Assembly (NCBI RefSeq): GCF_016654115.1
Contig: NZ_JAEQAZ010000135.1
Location: forward strand, 1-33,645
Source of the DNA: Streptomyces sp. MBT53
GTDB taxonomy: Bacteria; Actinomycetota; Actinomycetes; Streptomycetales; Streptomycetaceae
DNA: 33,645 nucleotides
Direction of reading: 5' to 3'
Shown: positions 6,434 to 14,906 of the stretch, piece by piece
Layout: each line of letters opens with the position of its first letter
How positions within the stretch are numbered: the first letter of the stretch is position 1
Position numbers and translations under genes: made by a program
The notes under the pieces: generated by a model
What the model saw: only the letters and a program-made list of their open reading frames with translations
Database searches by the model: none
What the model was told of the DNA's origin: nothing

Positions 6434-9070
6434 ATGTCCGGCAGGGAAGCCGAACTGTCGGCCGTCCACGAGGCATACGGGCGTCCGCTGCTCTTCGTCG
6501 TCCGTGGACAGGCCGGCATGGGGAAAACGACCCTGTTGCGGGAAGTCCACCGAACCTGGCGCAGGCGCGGACCGGGAATCGTACGGATCAAATGTTCTGC
6601 CGCCATTCCGCGATGGGACCTGTTCGGCGCCCGTGCGGTGGTGAAAGCGTTCAGCGATTCCTTTCCCGACATCGGGAATTCCTCGCTGCCCGACGCGATG
6701 GCCGCGGTGAACCGGCTCTGCCTGCCGGAAAGCTACGGCTCGCCCCGCGCGCGATCCGCTCTCTTCGCCGAACTGGTCGGACTTTTCGCGCATCTCACCG
6801 AGGACGCTCCCGGCGCCGTACTCATCGACGACCTCCGTACCGCCCCCGACCCCGCGCTCATCGTGGCCGCCGCCCACCGCGTCGGCTGCACGGTCGTGGC
6901 GACATACCGCGAGGACGGCTGGGCCACCAGGCCGAACGGCTCGGCCTCGCCACGTACGTTCGCGGATCGGATCATCGACCTCGGCCCACTGCCGGACAAC
7001 CAGATCGACGACCTCGTGACAGCCGCCGCCCGGGAGCCACTGGACCAGGCCGTGGCACCCGCGCTGCGCGCCGCCCTGGGACCACTGGCCGGAAACCCGG
7101 GCACCGTGCTGGACACCTTCGAGGCACTGCGGCGCGAGGGCCGTCTCGTACGGTTCCAGGGTCACCTGTGTCTGCGCGAGCCCACTGCCGGGCCGGCCCT
7201 GCCCGACGACCATGCCCTGGTGCGGCGGGTCGCGGAGTACGGCGCCACCGGCAGGCAGTTGCTCGCGATCACTGCCTTGTCCGGCCGCTTCAGCATGGAC
7301 GACCTGCCGGACTTCGCGGCGGCCACCGGCCACGCGCTCGCGTCGTGCGGCCACACCGTGGACCGCCTCGTCGCTGTCGGAGCCCTCGTGTGCGACGACC
7401 ACGGGGTGCTGCGCGTCCCCTGCCCCGCGCTGGTTCCCGCCGTACTGCCCGGCCCGACTCGGGACGAGGCGGCCGAGGTGCACCGCGCCCTTGCCGAACA
7501 CCACCTGCGCGGCGACGGCACAGCGGCACCGGACCCGGCGGCGACGTCCGACCACATCGTGCTCGCCGGCTCCGCGCTGCCGCCCGTCCCCTCCGTCGTG
7601 CCGCTTCTGGAGCGCGAGGCCGGCCTGTCGCTCGGGACCTTTCCTGTCCGGGCCGCACGCCGATACCGGGCCGCCCTGCGTCACTGCGGACCCGGTGACA
7701 CCGCGTACTCCCGCATCCTGGCCGCCCTGTTGCCGCTGCTGGTTCGGACGGGCGACTACGAGGGCCTCGCCGAGGCCGTGGCCGAAGGAGTGCGCGCCGG
7801 TGGTGGTCCCCGGCACGCGAAACTCGCGGCGTACGCGGCGCTCGCGGCGGTCCACACCGGGCGACCGGTGCCGATGCCGGTACGAGAAGCCCTGGCCGAC
7901 GACCCTGAGACCCACGGCGCCATGGAGTTCGCCGACGGCTGGTTCACCGGCCGGGAGCCGCTCCGTACGAGCCATGTCTTCTCCGCCTTCGCCTGTCTCC
8001 GCCCCGACGGAGCCGACACGGTCTCCACCGACGGGATCGACAGCGACCGCTTCGACCCGGCGGCACTCTTCGGGCAGGTGCTCGGGACGGCGGCCTACGG
8101 CGAACCGGTCACCGGCCCGCTGGCGGCCTACGGCCGGATCGTGCGGGACTACTGGGACGGGAACTGGGCCGGTATCCCGTCCGGGGCCCGGGCACTCGAA
8201 CTGGCGGGGCCGCCCTGCACCCCCGTCCACCACGCGGTCCGCCTGATCGCCGCAGAGGTGCATTCGACGATGGGCGACTACGAGGGCAGCGCCGCGTGGT
8301 TGGAACTGGCGGGGCACGACTGTCCTTTCCCCGCGCTGTGGGCCTGGGCCTCCATGGGGTTGGCCTACCGGACCGGGGACTGGGAGCGGGCCCGGAAACT
8401 CGGGTGGAGCTACTGCGACGGGCCGGGGGAACGCATCGGCGGGGGGAGCGCGGTGGGCGTCGGCCGGCTGCTCATCCGGCTCGCGTTCACCGAGTGGGGG
8501 GAGGGCGGTCGCCGTGAGCTGCTGCCCCGCCTGTGTACCGAGGCGCAACGGTGGTACTCCCGGCTGGGCGGTACGGAGCTGAAGGCCGCCGCACTCATCA
8601 CCCGCGCCTTCGCCGAGCGCGACACCGACAGCGCGATCGAGGCGGTGGACGTCCTGCGCGAGCACGGCGGCCGGAGCGAACTGCTGCGGGCGTGCATGAC
8701 CGTAGCGTTCCTGGCCGACGACCCGCGCCCATGGCATCAGGAGGCCCACGACATCGCCCGAGGTCTCGGCGACAGCCTCCATCGAACCCCGATGACGGAA
8801 GCGATGGGGGCGTCCGGCCTGGCTCCGGCGACCTGCGACGACAGCACCCGTGGTGGCCCCGCAGCCCTGTCCGGCCTCGAAGGGCCCATCGCCGCCCTGG
8901 TCGGGCGGGGTCTGACCAACCGGCAGATCGCGAAGGAACTCCAGGTGAGTGAGAAGACCGTCGAGAACAACCTCACTCAGGTGTTCGCCAAGACGGGATG
9001 CCGCTCACGGCTGGATCTGGCCCTGGCCGTGATGGAGGGCCGGCTCACCGCGCTCCTTCCGCGTTCGTGA
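6434..9070 (+). CDS. Large ATP-binding LuxR-family regulator (LAL)
   Basis: 878 residues from the ATG at 6434, chosen because AGGGGG lies upstream and because the frame further upstream (to 6314) overlaps the divergent gene. The P-loop GQAGMGKT is at 25-32 and Walker B VLIDD near 129-133. A long helical middle region follows (GDYEGLAEAV, GDYEGSAAWLEL), typical of TPR-like sensor parts. The C-terminal LuxR domain is clear (LVGRGLTNRQIAKELQVSEKTVENNLTQVF, about 820-850). Such proteins couple ATP and ligand binding to promoter activation. It is transcribed toward the metabolic cluster at 9488-17464 and is the best candidate for its activator, by position only. The 118-base divergent gap with the partner gene probably holds both promoters. 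Confidence 0.93.
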   Translation: MSGREAELSAVHEAYGRPLLFVVRGQAGMGKTTLLREVHRTWRRRGPGIVRIKCSAAIPRWDLFGARAVVKAFSDSFPDIGNSSLPDAMAAVNRLCLPESYGSPRARSALFAELVGLFAHLTEDAPGAVLIDDLRTAPDPALIVAAAHRVGCTVVATYREDGWATRPNGSASPRTFADRIIDLGPLPDNQIDDLVTAAAREPLDQAVAPALRAALGPLAGNPGTVLDTFEALRREGRLVRFQGHLCLREPTAGPALPDDHALVRRVAEYGATGRQLLAITALSGRFSMDDLPDFAAATGHALASCGHTVDRLVAVGALVCDDHGVLRVPCPALVPAVLPGPTRDEAAEVHRALAEHHLRGDGTAAPDPAATSDHIVLAGSALPPVPSVVPLLEREAGLSLGTFPVRAARRYRAALRHCGPGDTAYSRILAALLPLLVRTGDYEGLAEAVAEGVRAGGGPRHAKLAAYAALAAVHTGRPVPMPVREALADDPETHGAMEFADGWFTGREPLRTSHVFSAFACLRPDGADTVSTDGIDSDRFDPAALFGQVLGTAAYGEPVTGPLAAYGRIVRDYWDGNWAGIPSGARALELAGPPCTPVHHAVRLIAAEVHSTMGDYEGSAAWLELAGHDCPFPALWAWASMGLAYRTGDWERARKLGWSYCDGPGERIGGGSAVGVGRLLIRLAFTEWGEGGRRELLPRLCTEAQRWYSRLGGTELKAAALITRAFAERDTDSAIEAVDVLREHGGRSELLRACMTVAFLADDPRPWHQEAHDIARGLGDSLHRTPMTEAMGASGLAPATCDDSTRGGPAALSGLEGPIAALVGRGLTNRQIAKELQVSEKTVENNLTQVFAKTGCRSRLDLALAVMEGRLTALLPRS

Positions 9071-9487
9071 GGGATTCCCCCCGGGAAGTGGCCGTGCCCT
9101 CCGGTCAGGAGGTCCAGTCCACCAGGATGTCTCACAGAGGCGCCCTATCCGCCTCACGGCAAGCCGGCACACCAGCACGGAGGTAAGACCCCCACACAGC
9201 ACCGCACGGCGCGACTCCGAAGCGAGCGCCCGTGAAGACCGGAACGGCCCGCGCGGCAGTCCGCTCCTGACGACGACTGCTCCTGCGCCCCCGTGAATCC
9301 CCTGCCCGTCGGCCGACCCGTGCTCGGACGAGCCCGTGGACCCGACCTGGCTGTCAACTTCTCTGCCCCGACGGGGAGTTGCCCACCCGAGCCAACCTCT
9401 GCCCCGCTCCGGTGACGTGCGACTCCTCGCGCACAAGGTTCCCCCACTCTCACACCTTCGGGCTTCCCGCCCCCAGAAAGGAAGACC
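9071..9487. other. 417-bp non-coding stretch upstream of the metabolic cluster
   Basis: No open frame here has a ribosome site and coding-type composition. A weak hairpin (ttccc-ccc-gggaa, 9075-9087) follows the LAL stop and may contribute to termination. The rest presumably carries the promoter of the NTF2-like gene, but I could not identify a convincing -35/-10 pair or a repeated activator site. Confidence 0.5.
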
Positions 9488-10369
9488 ATGAAAGACAGGG
9501 CCAAGGTCGAGGACCTGCTCGTAGCGTCGGACCTGCAGGTGCAGTCCTCGGAGACCGCCTGGAAGCACGTCAGGGCCGAGTACGTCGACATCATCGACGA
9601 CATCCTGGCGACGCTGGCGCCGAGCGGTCCCTACGCGTACACCGTCAGCCCGTCGGTCGAGGAGGGCAAGGAGCTTCCGACCCAGCGCATCGTCACGACG
9701 TTCGACGAGATCGCCGCCTCCTACCGTGGCATGCACCGGTACGCCGCCGTGGTGGCGATCCGCCCCGTGGCCGAGATCAACACCTCCTGGTACACCTTCG
9801 TCAGCGGCCGTGGACGAGGGCGCCTCAAGACGACCGGCGAGGAGAGCGAGCGGCCGGTCATCGTGCTGTTCCCGACCATGGGCTCCGAGGGCATCACCGG
9901 CGAGTTGTTCTGGGGCAGGACCCAGCAGGACAGCATGCCGGGAGACCCGGCCGACGGGGTGCTGGCGGGCCGGTACGCGGTGGCCGGGCTGCACGAGACC
10001 CTGCTCGACGCGTATCGCAAGGGCGACGTCGACACGATCGTCGAGAAGGCCCACCCCGAGATCCAGGGGGGTGTGCGCGACTACGTCTCCCATTCCGGGA
10101 CTCTGCCCGAGATGCACACCAAGGACGATCTGCGAGGCCACCTCGAAGCCTTCTACGAGGCGTACTCCGTCCGCTCGATCGAGGTCGTCAACCGGCACTT
10201 CGACGACTGGTTCTTCTTCCACGAGCTCCGGTGGACGGTCGAGGCCCGTCAGGGCGCGAACGCCGGGCAGAGCTTCCGCCACCACACCGCCGAGTACGCC
10301 GAGGTGTCGGCCGCCGGACTCGTCGTCGCGCACATCGGCCACGGCACGGACCAGATCAAGCTCGGCTGA
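9488..10369 (+). CDS. NTF2/SnoaL-like fold protein, two-part
   Basis: 293 residues, preceded by AGAAAGGAAGACC. The C-terminal part (about 165-290: LHETLLDAYRKGDVDTIVEKAHPE, then DDLRGHLEAFYEAY, DDWFFFHELRWTVEA and FRHHTAEYAEVSAAGLVVAHIG) has the alternating helix and strand pattern of SnoaL-like NTF2 domains. The N-terminal part looks like a second, more divergent domain of the same type (GMHRYAAVVAIRPVAEINTSWYTFV). Members include cyclases, isomerases, dehydratases and non-catalytic binding proteins. No catalytic dyad can be assigned by eye. It leads a plus-strand run with SDR, alcohol dehydrogenase and exporter genes, which suggests a role on the same small molecule. Confidence 0.75.
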   Translation: MKDRAKVEDLLVASDLQVQSSETAWKHVRAEYVDIIDDILATLAPSGPYAYTVSPSVEEGKELPTQRIVTTFDEIAASYRGMHRYAAVVAIRPVAEINTSWYTFVSGRGRGRLKTTGEESERPVIVLFPTMGSEGITGELFWGRTQQDSMPGDPADGVLAGRYAVAGLHETLLDAYRKGDVDTIVEKAHPEIQGGVRDYVSHSGTLPEMHTKDDLRGHLEAFYEAYSVRSIEVVNRHFDDWFFFHELRWTVEARQGANAGQSFRHHTAEYAEVSAAGLVVAHIGHGTDQIKLG

Positions 10370-10624
10370 TCCGGCGTCCGGCCGACAACCCGTCGGGCAG
10401 TTCCTGCGCCGACCAGCAGACCGGGGCGCCATGAGCGGAGGCGTCCCCGGAGCGCCGACCCCGTGGGGACGGAGACCGGCGCTCTCCCCGGATCCGGCGG
10501 CGGACGGACATCTCGTTCGCCGCCGGGTCCGAGATCACCAGCGACGCCCCGACCTGACGGGACCGGCCACCTCTCCCGTACGCGGAGCAACCCAGAACCA
10601 CTTGGACACGAAGGAGCACCCGCC

Positions 10625-11386
10625 ATGAGCACCGGTCTTGCAGGGCGCAGTGTGATCGTCACCGGTGCCGGGTCCGGCACCGGCCGGGCCGCGGCCGTAC
10701 GGTTCGCGCGGGAGGGCGCGTACGTGCTGGTCGCGGACGTGAGACGGGCGGGGGCCGAAGAGACCGTCAAGGCGGTCGCGGAGGTGGGAGGAACCGCCCT
10801 CTCCGTGGTCGGCGACCTCAGCGACCAGCGGGTCGTGGACCAGGTCGTCGACACCGCCGTCGAAGCCTTCGGCGGCGTGGACATCCTCGTGCACAACGCC
10901 GCGATCATGGACCGGATGTCGGTCGTCAGCGAGACCGGCGACGCCGAGTGGTACCGCGTCATCGAGGTCAACCTGACGGCGCCGTTCCTGCTGACCCGCG
11001 CCGTGCTGCCGCACATGATGGCCGAGGGGCGCGGCTCGATCGTCTTCACCGCCGCCGAGGCCGGGCTGCGCGGCAGCATCGCCGGGGCCGCCTGCACCGC
11101 CTCCAAGCACGGCGTCATCGGCCTGGTCAGGTCACTCGCCGTGACCTACCTCGGGGTCGGCATCCGTACCAACGCCATCGCCCCGGGCGGCACCGGCACC
11201 GACTTCCCGAGCGCCACCGTGTCCAAGGCCCACGGTGACAACGTTCTCGCTCCCCGCTTCGGCGGTACCAGCCGCGTCGCCACCGTCGAGGAGCAGGCCG
11301 CCGCCATCGTGTTCCTCGCCTCCGATGCCGCCGCCCACATCAACGGCACCGTCCTGCCCGTCGACGAGGGCTGGTCCGCCGCCTGA
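10625..11386 (+). CDS. SDR-family protein lacking catalytic Ser and Tyr
   Basis: 253 residues starting at the ATG with AAGGAG nine bases upstream. The nucleotide motif is TGAGSGTGRA (about 14-23), with the NAA motif as HNAAIM (about 89) and the PG motif as IAPGG. In the catalytic stretch, classical members read Ser-rich then YTASKHG; this protein reads FTAAEAGLRGS...AACTASKHG. The Ser position is Ala and the Tyr is Cys (TGC, one base from TAC); the Lys is kept. It may have lost redox activity, use Cys in another chemistry, or act as a structural partner of the next-door alcohol dehydrogenase. The fold assignment is firm; function is open. Confidence 0.88.
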   Translation: MSTGLAGRSVIVTGAGSGTGRAAAVRFAREGAYVLVADVRRAGAEETVKAVAEVGGTALSVVGDLSDQRVVDQVVDTAVEAFGGVDILVHNAAIMDRMSVVSETGDAEWYRVIEVNLTAPFLLTRAVLPHMMAEGRGSIVFTAAEAGLRGSIAGAACTASKHGVIGLVRSLAVTYLGVGIRTNAIAPGGTGTDFPSATVSKAHGDNVLAPRFGGTSRVATVEEQAAAIVFLASDAAAHINGTVLPVDEGWSAA

Positions 11387-11439
11387 CGAACCGTCCGCCC
11401 CTCCCCCGTACTCAGCAAGGTTCAGAAAGAGAGCTCCTC

Positions 11440-12483
11440 ATGGCCACGATGAAGTCCGTACAGACCGGTGGCGTCGGCAAGATCGAGACGGTCGACGTCG
11501 AACGTCCGGCGCCCGGCCCGAAGGACGTGCTGCTGAAGATCCGCGCCTGCGGTATCTGCGGCACCGACGTCACCTTTCTCCACATGGGCGGCATGCCCGC
11601 GATGGCGCATCTGGGCGGGGACCTCGTGCCCGTGCCGCTGGGCCACGAGCCGGCCGGCGAGATCGTCGAAGTGGGCACCGAGGTCGCCGACCTGAAGGTG
11701 GGCGACCGTGTGGTCGTCAATCCGCAGGACGCCCCGACCGGGCTCATCGGCTGCGGCGGGAAGTTCGGCGGGATGAGCGAGTACCTCCTCATCGAGAACG
11801 CCGTCGCCGGCAGGAGCCTCGCGGTCTTCCCCGACACCGTGCCCTACGACGTCGCCGCCCTCAACGAGCCGATGGCGGTGGCCCGGCACGCCGTCAACCG
11901 CTCCCAGGCGGCCCCCGCCGACAAGGTGGTCGTCTTCGGCGCCGGGCCGATCGGCCTGGGCGCGGCGATCTGGCTGAAGCTGCGCGGGGTCGGGCACGTC
12001 GTCGTCGCCGACGTCATCCCGTCCCGCCTGGAGACCGCACTCGCCGTCGGCGCGGACGCGGTGATCAACTCCGCGGAGGAAGATGTCACCGCACGGCTGA
12101 CCGAACTGCACGGCGAGGCCGTCAACGCCCTCGGCCAGCCCCGCGCCGGCACCGACATCTACATCGACGCCGCCGGTGCCCCCGCCGTCTTCCAGGCTGC
12201 CGTCGACTCCGCGAAGTGGGGCGCCAAGCTGGTCATGGTCGCCGTACAGAAGAAGGGGTCGGACGTCGACCTCGGCGGCATGCTCCGCAGCGAGCTGACC
12301 CTCGTCGCCTCGCAGGGCTACCCCACGGAGATCTTCGAGGTGACCCCAGAGATCGTGGAGCACCACGAGCGGTTCGAGAAGCTGATCAGCCACCGTGTCC
12401 CGTTCGCCGAGGCGGACCGCGCCTTCGAGCTCACGCTGACGCCGGGTGCCGCGGAGAAGGTCGTCGTCGTCTTCGACGAGTAG
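11440..12483 (+). CDS. Zinc-dependent medium-chain alcohol dehydrogenase
   Basis: 347 residues, MDR superfamily. The catalytic zinc ligands are visible as CGICGTDV (Cys40), GHE (His69, Glu70) and NEP (Glu143). The NAD(P) motif is FGAGPIGLGAA (about 166-176). The four-Cys structural zinc loop is absent (the region reads NPQDAPTGLIGCGGKFGGM), as in sorbitol dehydrogenase-like branches that bind only catalytic zinc. It would oxidise a secondary alcohol or polyol, or reduce the ketone. It lies 53 bases after the Tyr-less SDR in the same direction, so they are probably one transcript. The substrate cannot be read from the sequence. Confidence 0.92.
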   Translation: MATMKSVQTGGVGKIETVDVERPAPGPKDVLLKIRACGICGTDVTFLHMGGMPAMAHLGGDLVPVPLGHEPAGEIVEVGTEVADLKVGDRVVVNPQDAPTGLIGCGGKFGGMSEYLLIENAVAGRSLAVFPDTVPYDVAALNEPMAVARHAVNRSQAAPADKVVVFGAGPIGLGAAIWLKLRGVGHVVVADVIPSRLETALAVGADAVINSAEEDVTARLTELHGEAVNALGQPRAGTDIYIDAAGAPAVFQAAVDSAKWGAKLVMVAVQKKGSDVDLGGMLRSELTLVASQGYPTEIFEVTPEIVEHHERFEKLISHRVPFAEADRAFELTLTPGAAEKVVVVFDE

Positions 12484-12501
12484 CCCAGGACGGCAGAAGA
12501 C

Positions 12502-12518
12502 CTGCCGGGTTCCGGCAG
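12502..12518. terminator. Small hairpin between dehydrogenase and exporter genes
   Basis: ctgccgg-gtt-ccggcag, a perfect seven-base stem with a three-base loop, lies just after the dehydrogenase stop. It is too short for a confident terminator; it could trim or stabilise the upstream message inside the operon. Confidence 0.35.
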
Positions 12519-12569
12519 TCGCATCTCCCTCCGCTCCCTTCCCCTTGTCCTTTCCCTGGAGGCCGTTCC

Positions 12570-14054
12570 ATGTCCGACGCCCCTGCCCGGCCCTCAGCCG
12601 TCGGGAGCTCCGCCCCGGTGCGGTCGAACACCGTGGTGGCCGTGCTGGCCTTCGCCGGGATCGTCGTCTCGCTGATGCAGACGCTCGTCATCCCGATCGT
12701 CCCCGAGCTGCCCCGGCTCCTCGACGCCTCGGCGTCGAACACCGCCTGGGCGGTCACCGCCACCCTGCTCGCCGCCGCCGTCGCCACCCCGGTGATCGGC
12801 CGCCTCGGCGACATGTACGGCAAACGCCGCATGCTGCTGGTCAGCACCGTCCTGCTGATAGCCGGCTCGGTCGTCTGCGCGCTGAGCGACTCCGTGATCC
12901 CGATGATCGCCGGACGGGCTCTGCAGGGTCTGGCCGCCGGTGTCATCCCGCTCGGCATCAGCATCATGCGCGACGTGCTGCCCGCCGAGCGGCTGGCCGG
13001 CGCCACCGCGCTGATGAGCGCCTCCCTCGGCGTCGGCGGCGCCCTCGGACTGCCCTCCTCCGCCTTCATCGCCGACAACTTCGACTGGCACGTACTGTTC
13101 TGGACCTCGGCCGCCCTCGGCGCCGTCGCCCTCGCGCTCGTCCTGATCCTCGTACCCGAGTCGGAGGTCCGCACCGGCGGACGCTTCGACCTGATCGGCG
13201 CCTTCGGCATGGCGGTCGGCCTGATCTGCCTCCTGCTGGCCGTCTCCAAGGGCAGCGACTGGGGCTGGACGAGCGCCCCCACGATCGGCCTGTTCGCCAC
13301 CACCATCGTCGTACTGCCGGTCTGGGGCTACTACGAACTGCGCACCAGCCAGCCGCTGGTGGACCTGCGCACCACCGCCCGCCGCCAGGTGCTGGTCACC
13401 AACCTCGCATCGGTGGCGATCGGTTTCTCGATGTTCGCGATGTCCCTGGTGCTGCCGCAGGTGCTCCAGCTGCCCGAGGCGACCGGCTACGGCCTCGGCA
13501 AGTCCATGCTGGCCGTGGGTCTGGTCCTGGCCCCGCAGGGCCTGGTGATGATGACGATGTCCGCCGTGTCGGCACGCGTCACCAAGGCCAAGGGCCCGAA
13601 GACCACCCTGATGTGCGGGGCCGTCATCGTCGCCGCCGGCTACAGCCTGAGCCTCGTGCTGATGTCCGAGGTCTGGCACATCACACTGATCGCCTGCACC
13701 ATCGGCGCCGGCATCGGCTTCGCCTACGGCGCCATGCCCGCCCTCATCATGGACGCCGTACCCCCCTCCGAGACCGCCGCAGCAAACAGCCTCAACACCC
13801 TGATGCGGTCCATCGGCACCTCCTTCGCCAGCGCCATCGCCGGCGTCGTCCTCGCCCAGATGACCACCGGCTTCGGCGGCCACCAACTGCCCGCCGAGAA
13901 CGGCTTCAAGGTGGTCATGGCCATCGGCGCGGGCTCGGCCCTCGTCGCCTTCGTCATCGCCTCCTTCATCCCACGTCGGCACACCGCCGTCGGGGAGCCA
14001 TCGGCCGCCGACGGGCCGACGGCCGCCACAGAGGCCACCGAAGCCAACGTCTAG
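12570..14054 (+). CDS. MFS exporter, DHA2-like (about 14 membrane spans)
   Basis: 494 residues from the ATG with GGAGG eight bases upstream; the same frame is open far upstream, but only this start has a ribosome site and leads directly into the first span. The MFS loop motif is GRLGDMYGKRRM (about 73-84), and the drug/H+ antiporter motif C region is ASLGVGGALGLPSSAFIADNFDWHVLFW. The length and the number of hydrophobic segments fit the 14-span DHA2 branch. It should expel a small hydrophobic compound across the membrane by proton antiport. Within the cluster it is the natural exporter or self-protection gene. The polar C-tail is rich in Ala, Thr and Glu. Confidence 0.92.
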   Translation: MSDAPARPSAVGSSAPVRSNTVVAVLAFAGIVVSLMQTLVIPIVPELPRLLDASASNTAWAVTATLLAAAVATPVIGRLGDMYGKRRMLLVSTVLLIAGSVVCALSDSVIPMIAGRALQGLAAGVIPLGISIMRDVLPAERLAGATALMSASLGVGGALGLPSSAFIADNFDWHVLFWTSAALGAVALALVLILVPESEVRTGGRFDLIGAFGMAVGLICLLLAVSKGSDWGWTSAPTIGLFATTIVVLPVWGYYELRTSQPLVDLRTTARRQVLVTNLASVAIGFSMFAMSLVLPQVLQLPEATGYGLGKSMLAVGLVLAPQGLVMMTMSAVSARVTKAKGPKTTLMCGAVIVAAGYSLSLVLMSEVWHITLIACTIGAGIGFAYGAMPALIMDAVPPSETAAANSLNTLMRSIGTSFASAIAGVVLAQMTTGFGGHQLPAENGFKVVMAIGAGSALVAFVIASFIPRRHTAVGEPSAADGPTAATEATEANV

Positions 14055-14104
14055 GCATCGAGAACACCGACTCCAGGGCCGCCGCACCTTTTCCGGCACT
14101 CCAG

Positions 14105-14136
14105 CAGACACGCAAACACGCAGACACGCAGACACC
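14105..14136. repeat. Four tandem 8-bp repeats (CAGACACG-type)
   Basis: Units cagacacg, caaacacg, cagacacg and cagacacc follow one another directly, 24 bases before the GTG of the small membrane protein gene. The stretch has almost no T and would be unstructured in RNA. Confidence 0.85.
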
Positions 14137-14159
14137 CAGTTTCCCGAAAGGAAATCCCC

Positions 14160-14336
14160 GTGAAGGCACTCCTCTCCTCCCGCCCCGTCCTGTGGTTCCT
14201 CTTCCTGTTCAACCTCGCCGTCGCCGCGGTCGCGCCCTTCGCGATCGACGGCACCCAGGGCCTCATCACCAGCGCCGCCATGGGCGTCATCGCTCTCGGC
14301 GCGGGCAGTGGTCTCCTCCGCAGCCGTGGGAATTGA
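14160..14336 (+). CDS. Small 58-residue membrane protein
   Basis: GTG start with AAAGGA about eight bases upstream. The translation has a basic N-terminus, a hydrophobic segment (VLWFLFLFNLAVAAVAPFAI, about 10-29), a short polar turn (DGTQ) and a second hydrophobic segment (LITSAAMGVIALGAGSGLL, about 35-53), ending RSRGN. It would sit in the membrane as a two-span hairpin. It follows the exporter in the same direction, so it may be an accessory subunit or may dock one of the enzymes. Its 3' end overlaps the convergent SRPBCC gene by 50 bases. I do not recognise a named family; the good ribosome site and the clean spans support coding. Confidence 0.7.
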   Translation: MKALLSSRPVLWFLFLFNLAVAAVAPFAIDGTQGLITSAAMGVIALGAGSGLLRSRGN

Positions 14337-14718
14337 CGGCGGCCACAAGCTCGGCGAACAGAGCGTCGTAGCTTGCGGCCCGTTGTTCGGCGATCTCGTG
14401 CGGAAGGTAATCAGTGACCCAAATCAGACGCGCCCGTTCACGATGATCCACCTCGACCCGCATCTCGGCCTGGTGATGCTCAGCCCCGTTGAGACCTCGT
14501 ACCGTGTACGTCGCTCTCCGGTGCACCGGGTCGACCGACACGTTTCGCTCCCAGATCTCCCGGCCGTCGGCCAACGTGACGACGCGATACTCCCCCTCCT
14601 GCCGCTCGGCCCGGCACAAGGAGAAGACATGCACCTCAGACCTGGTGTATCGCTCGATGAAGTCCCAAGCCGTATCGGCCGACACGTCGAGATCCGAGCT
14701 GCGGTAGATGCTGCTCAA
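14287..14718 (-). CDS. SRPBCC-superfamily protein (polyketide cyclase/dehydrase type)
   Basis: 143 residues. The first strand and helix are typical of the helix-grip fold (SDLDVSADTAWDFIERYTRSEVH), followed by antiparallel strands (GEYRVVTLADGREIWERNVSVDPVHRRATYTV) and the long C-terminal helix (PHEIAEQRAASYDALFAELVAAV). Such proteins bind hydrophobic ligands; some cyclise polyketides. The start is a TTG at 14718 with AAGGGGG five bases before it; no ATG lies near the fold's beginning. The tail SHGCGGDHCPRRER is encoded by DNA that also encodes the small membrane protein on the other strand. It faces away from the thiolase-like gene across an operator-like palindrome. Confidence 0.82.
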   Translation of the reverse strand: MSSIYRSSDLDVSADTAWDFIERYTRSEVHVFSLCRAERQEGEYRVVTLADGREIWERNVSVDPVHRRATYTVRGLNGAEHHQAEMRVEVDHRERARLIWVTDYLPHEIAEQRAASYDALFAELVAAVNSHGCGGDHCPRRER

Positions 14719-14845
14719 AGGGTCCCCCTTCCGGAAGGTCGAGGACCGTCACCCCGGCGGACCGGCCCCGCCGCGGCGCAGCCGCCGAACATGTGCGGCA
14801 CCGTTCCCCTGCTGCCAGAGGGTAGCCAGCAAGGCCGAGCAGGAG

Positions 14846-14864
14846 ATAGAAAAGTGTCATCTAT
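14846..14864. promoter_or_regulatory. Palindrome in the divergent SRPBCC/thiolase promoter region
   Basis: ATAGA-N9-TCTAT lies in an A+T-rich island of the 188-base gap between the divergent starts. It could be an operator or part of overlapping -10 elements; no matching copy was seen elsewhere. Confidence 0.35.
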
Positions 14865-14906
14865 TTGGATTCGATGATGGGCCCGCGGCAAGGGCACGGA
14901 GGTCGG

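Noticed and set aside
6316..6672. N-terminal extension of the minus-strand LuxR giant to 1009 residues
   Set aside because: It would overlap the coding start of the divergent LAL gene; its composition is that of a shadow frame, and the ATG at 6315 has a ribosome site.
6350..8782. 810-residue minus-strand open frame
   Set aside because: Antisense shadow of the intact LAL gene with low-complexity composition.
11235..12569. Upstream extension of the DHA2 exporter frame
   Set aside because: It reads through the SDR and alcohol dehydrogenase genes in another frame; a ribosome site and first membrane span mark 12570 as the start.
14636..14860. 74-residue minus-strand frame beginning MTLFYLLLG
   Set aside because: The hydrophobic start is suggestive, but there is no ribosome site and it overlaps the better supported SRPBCC gene.
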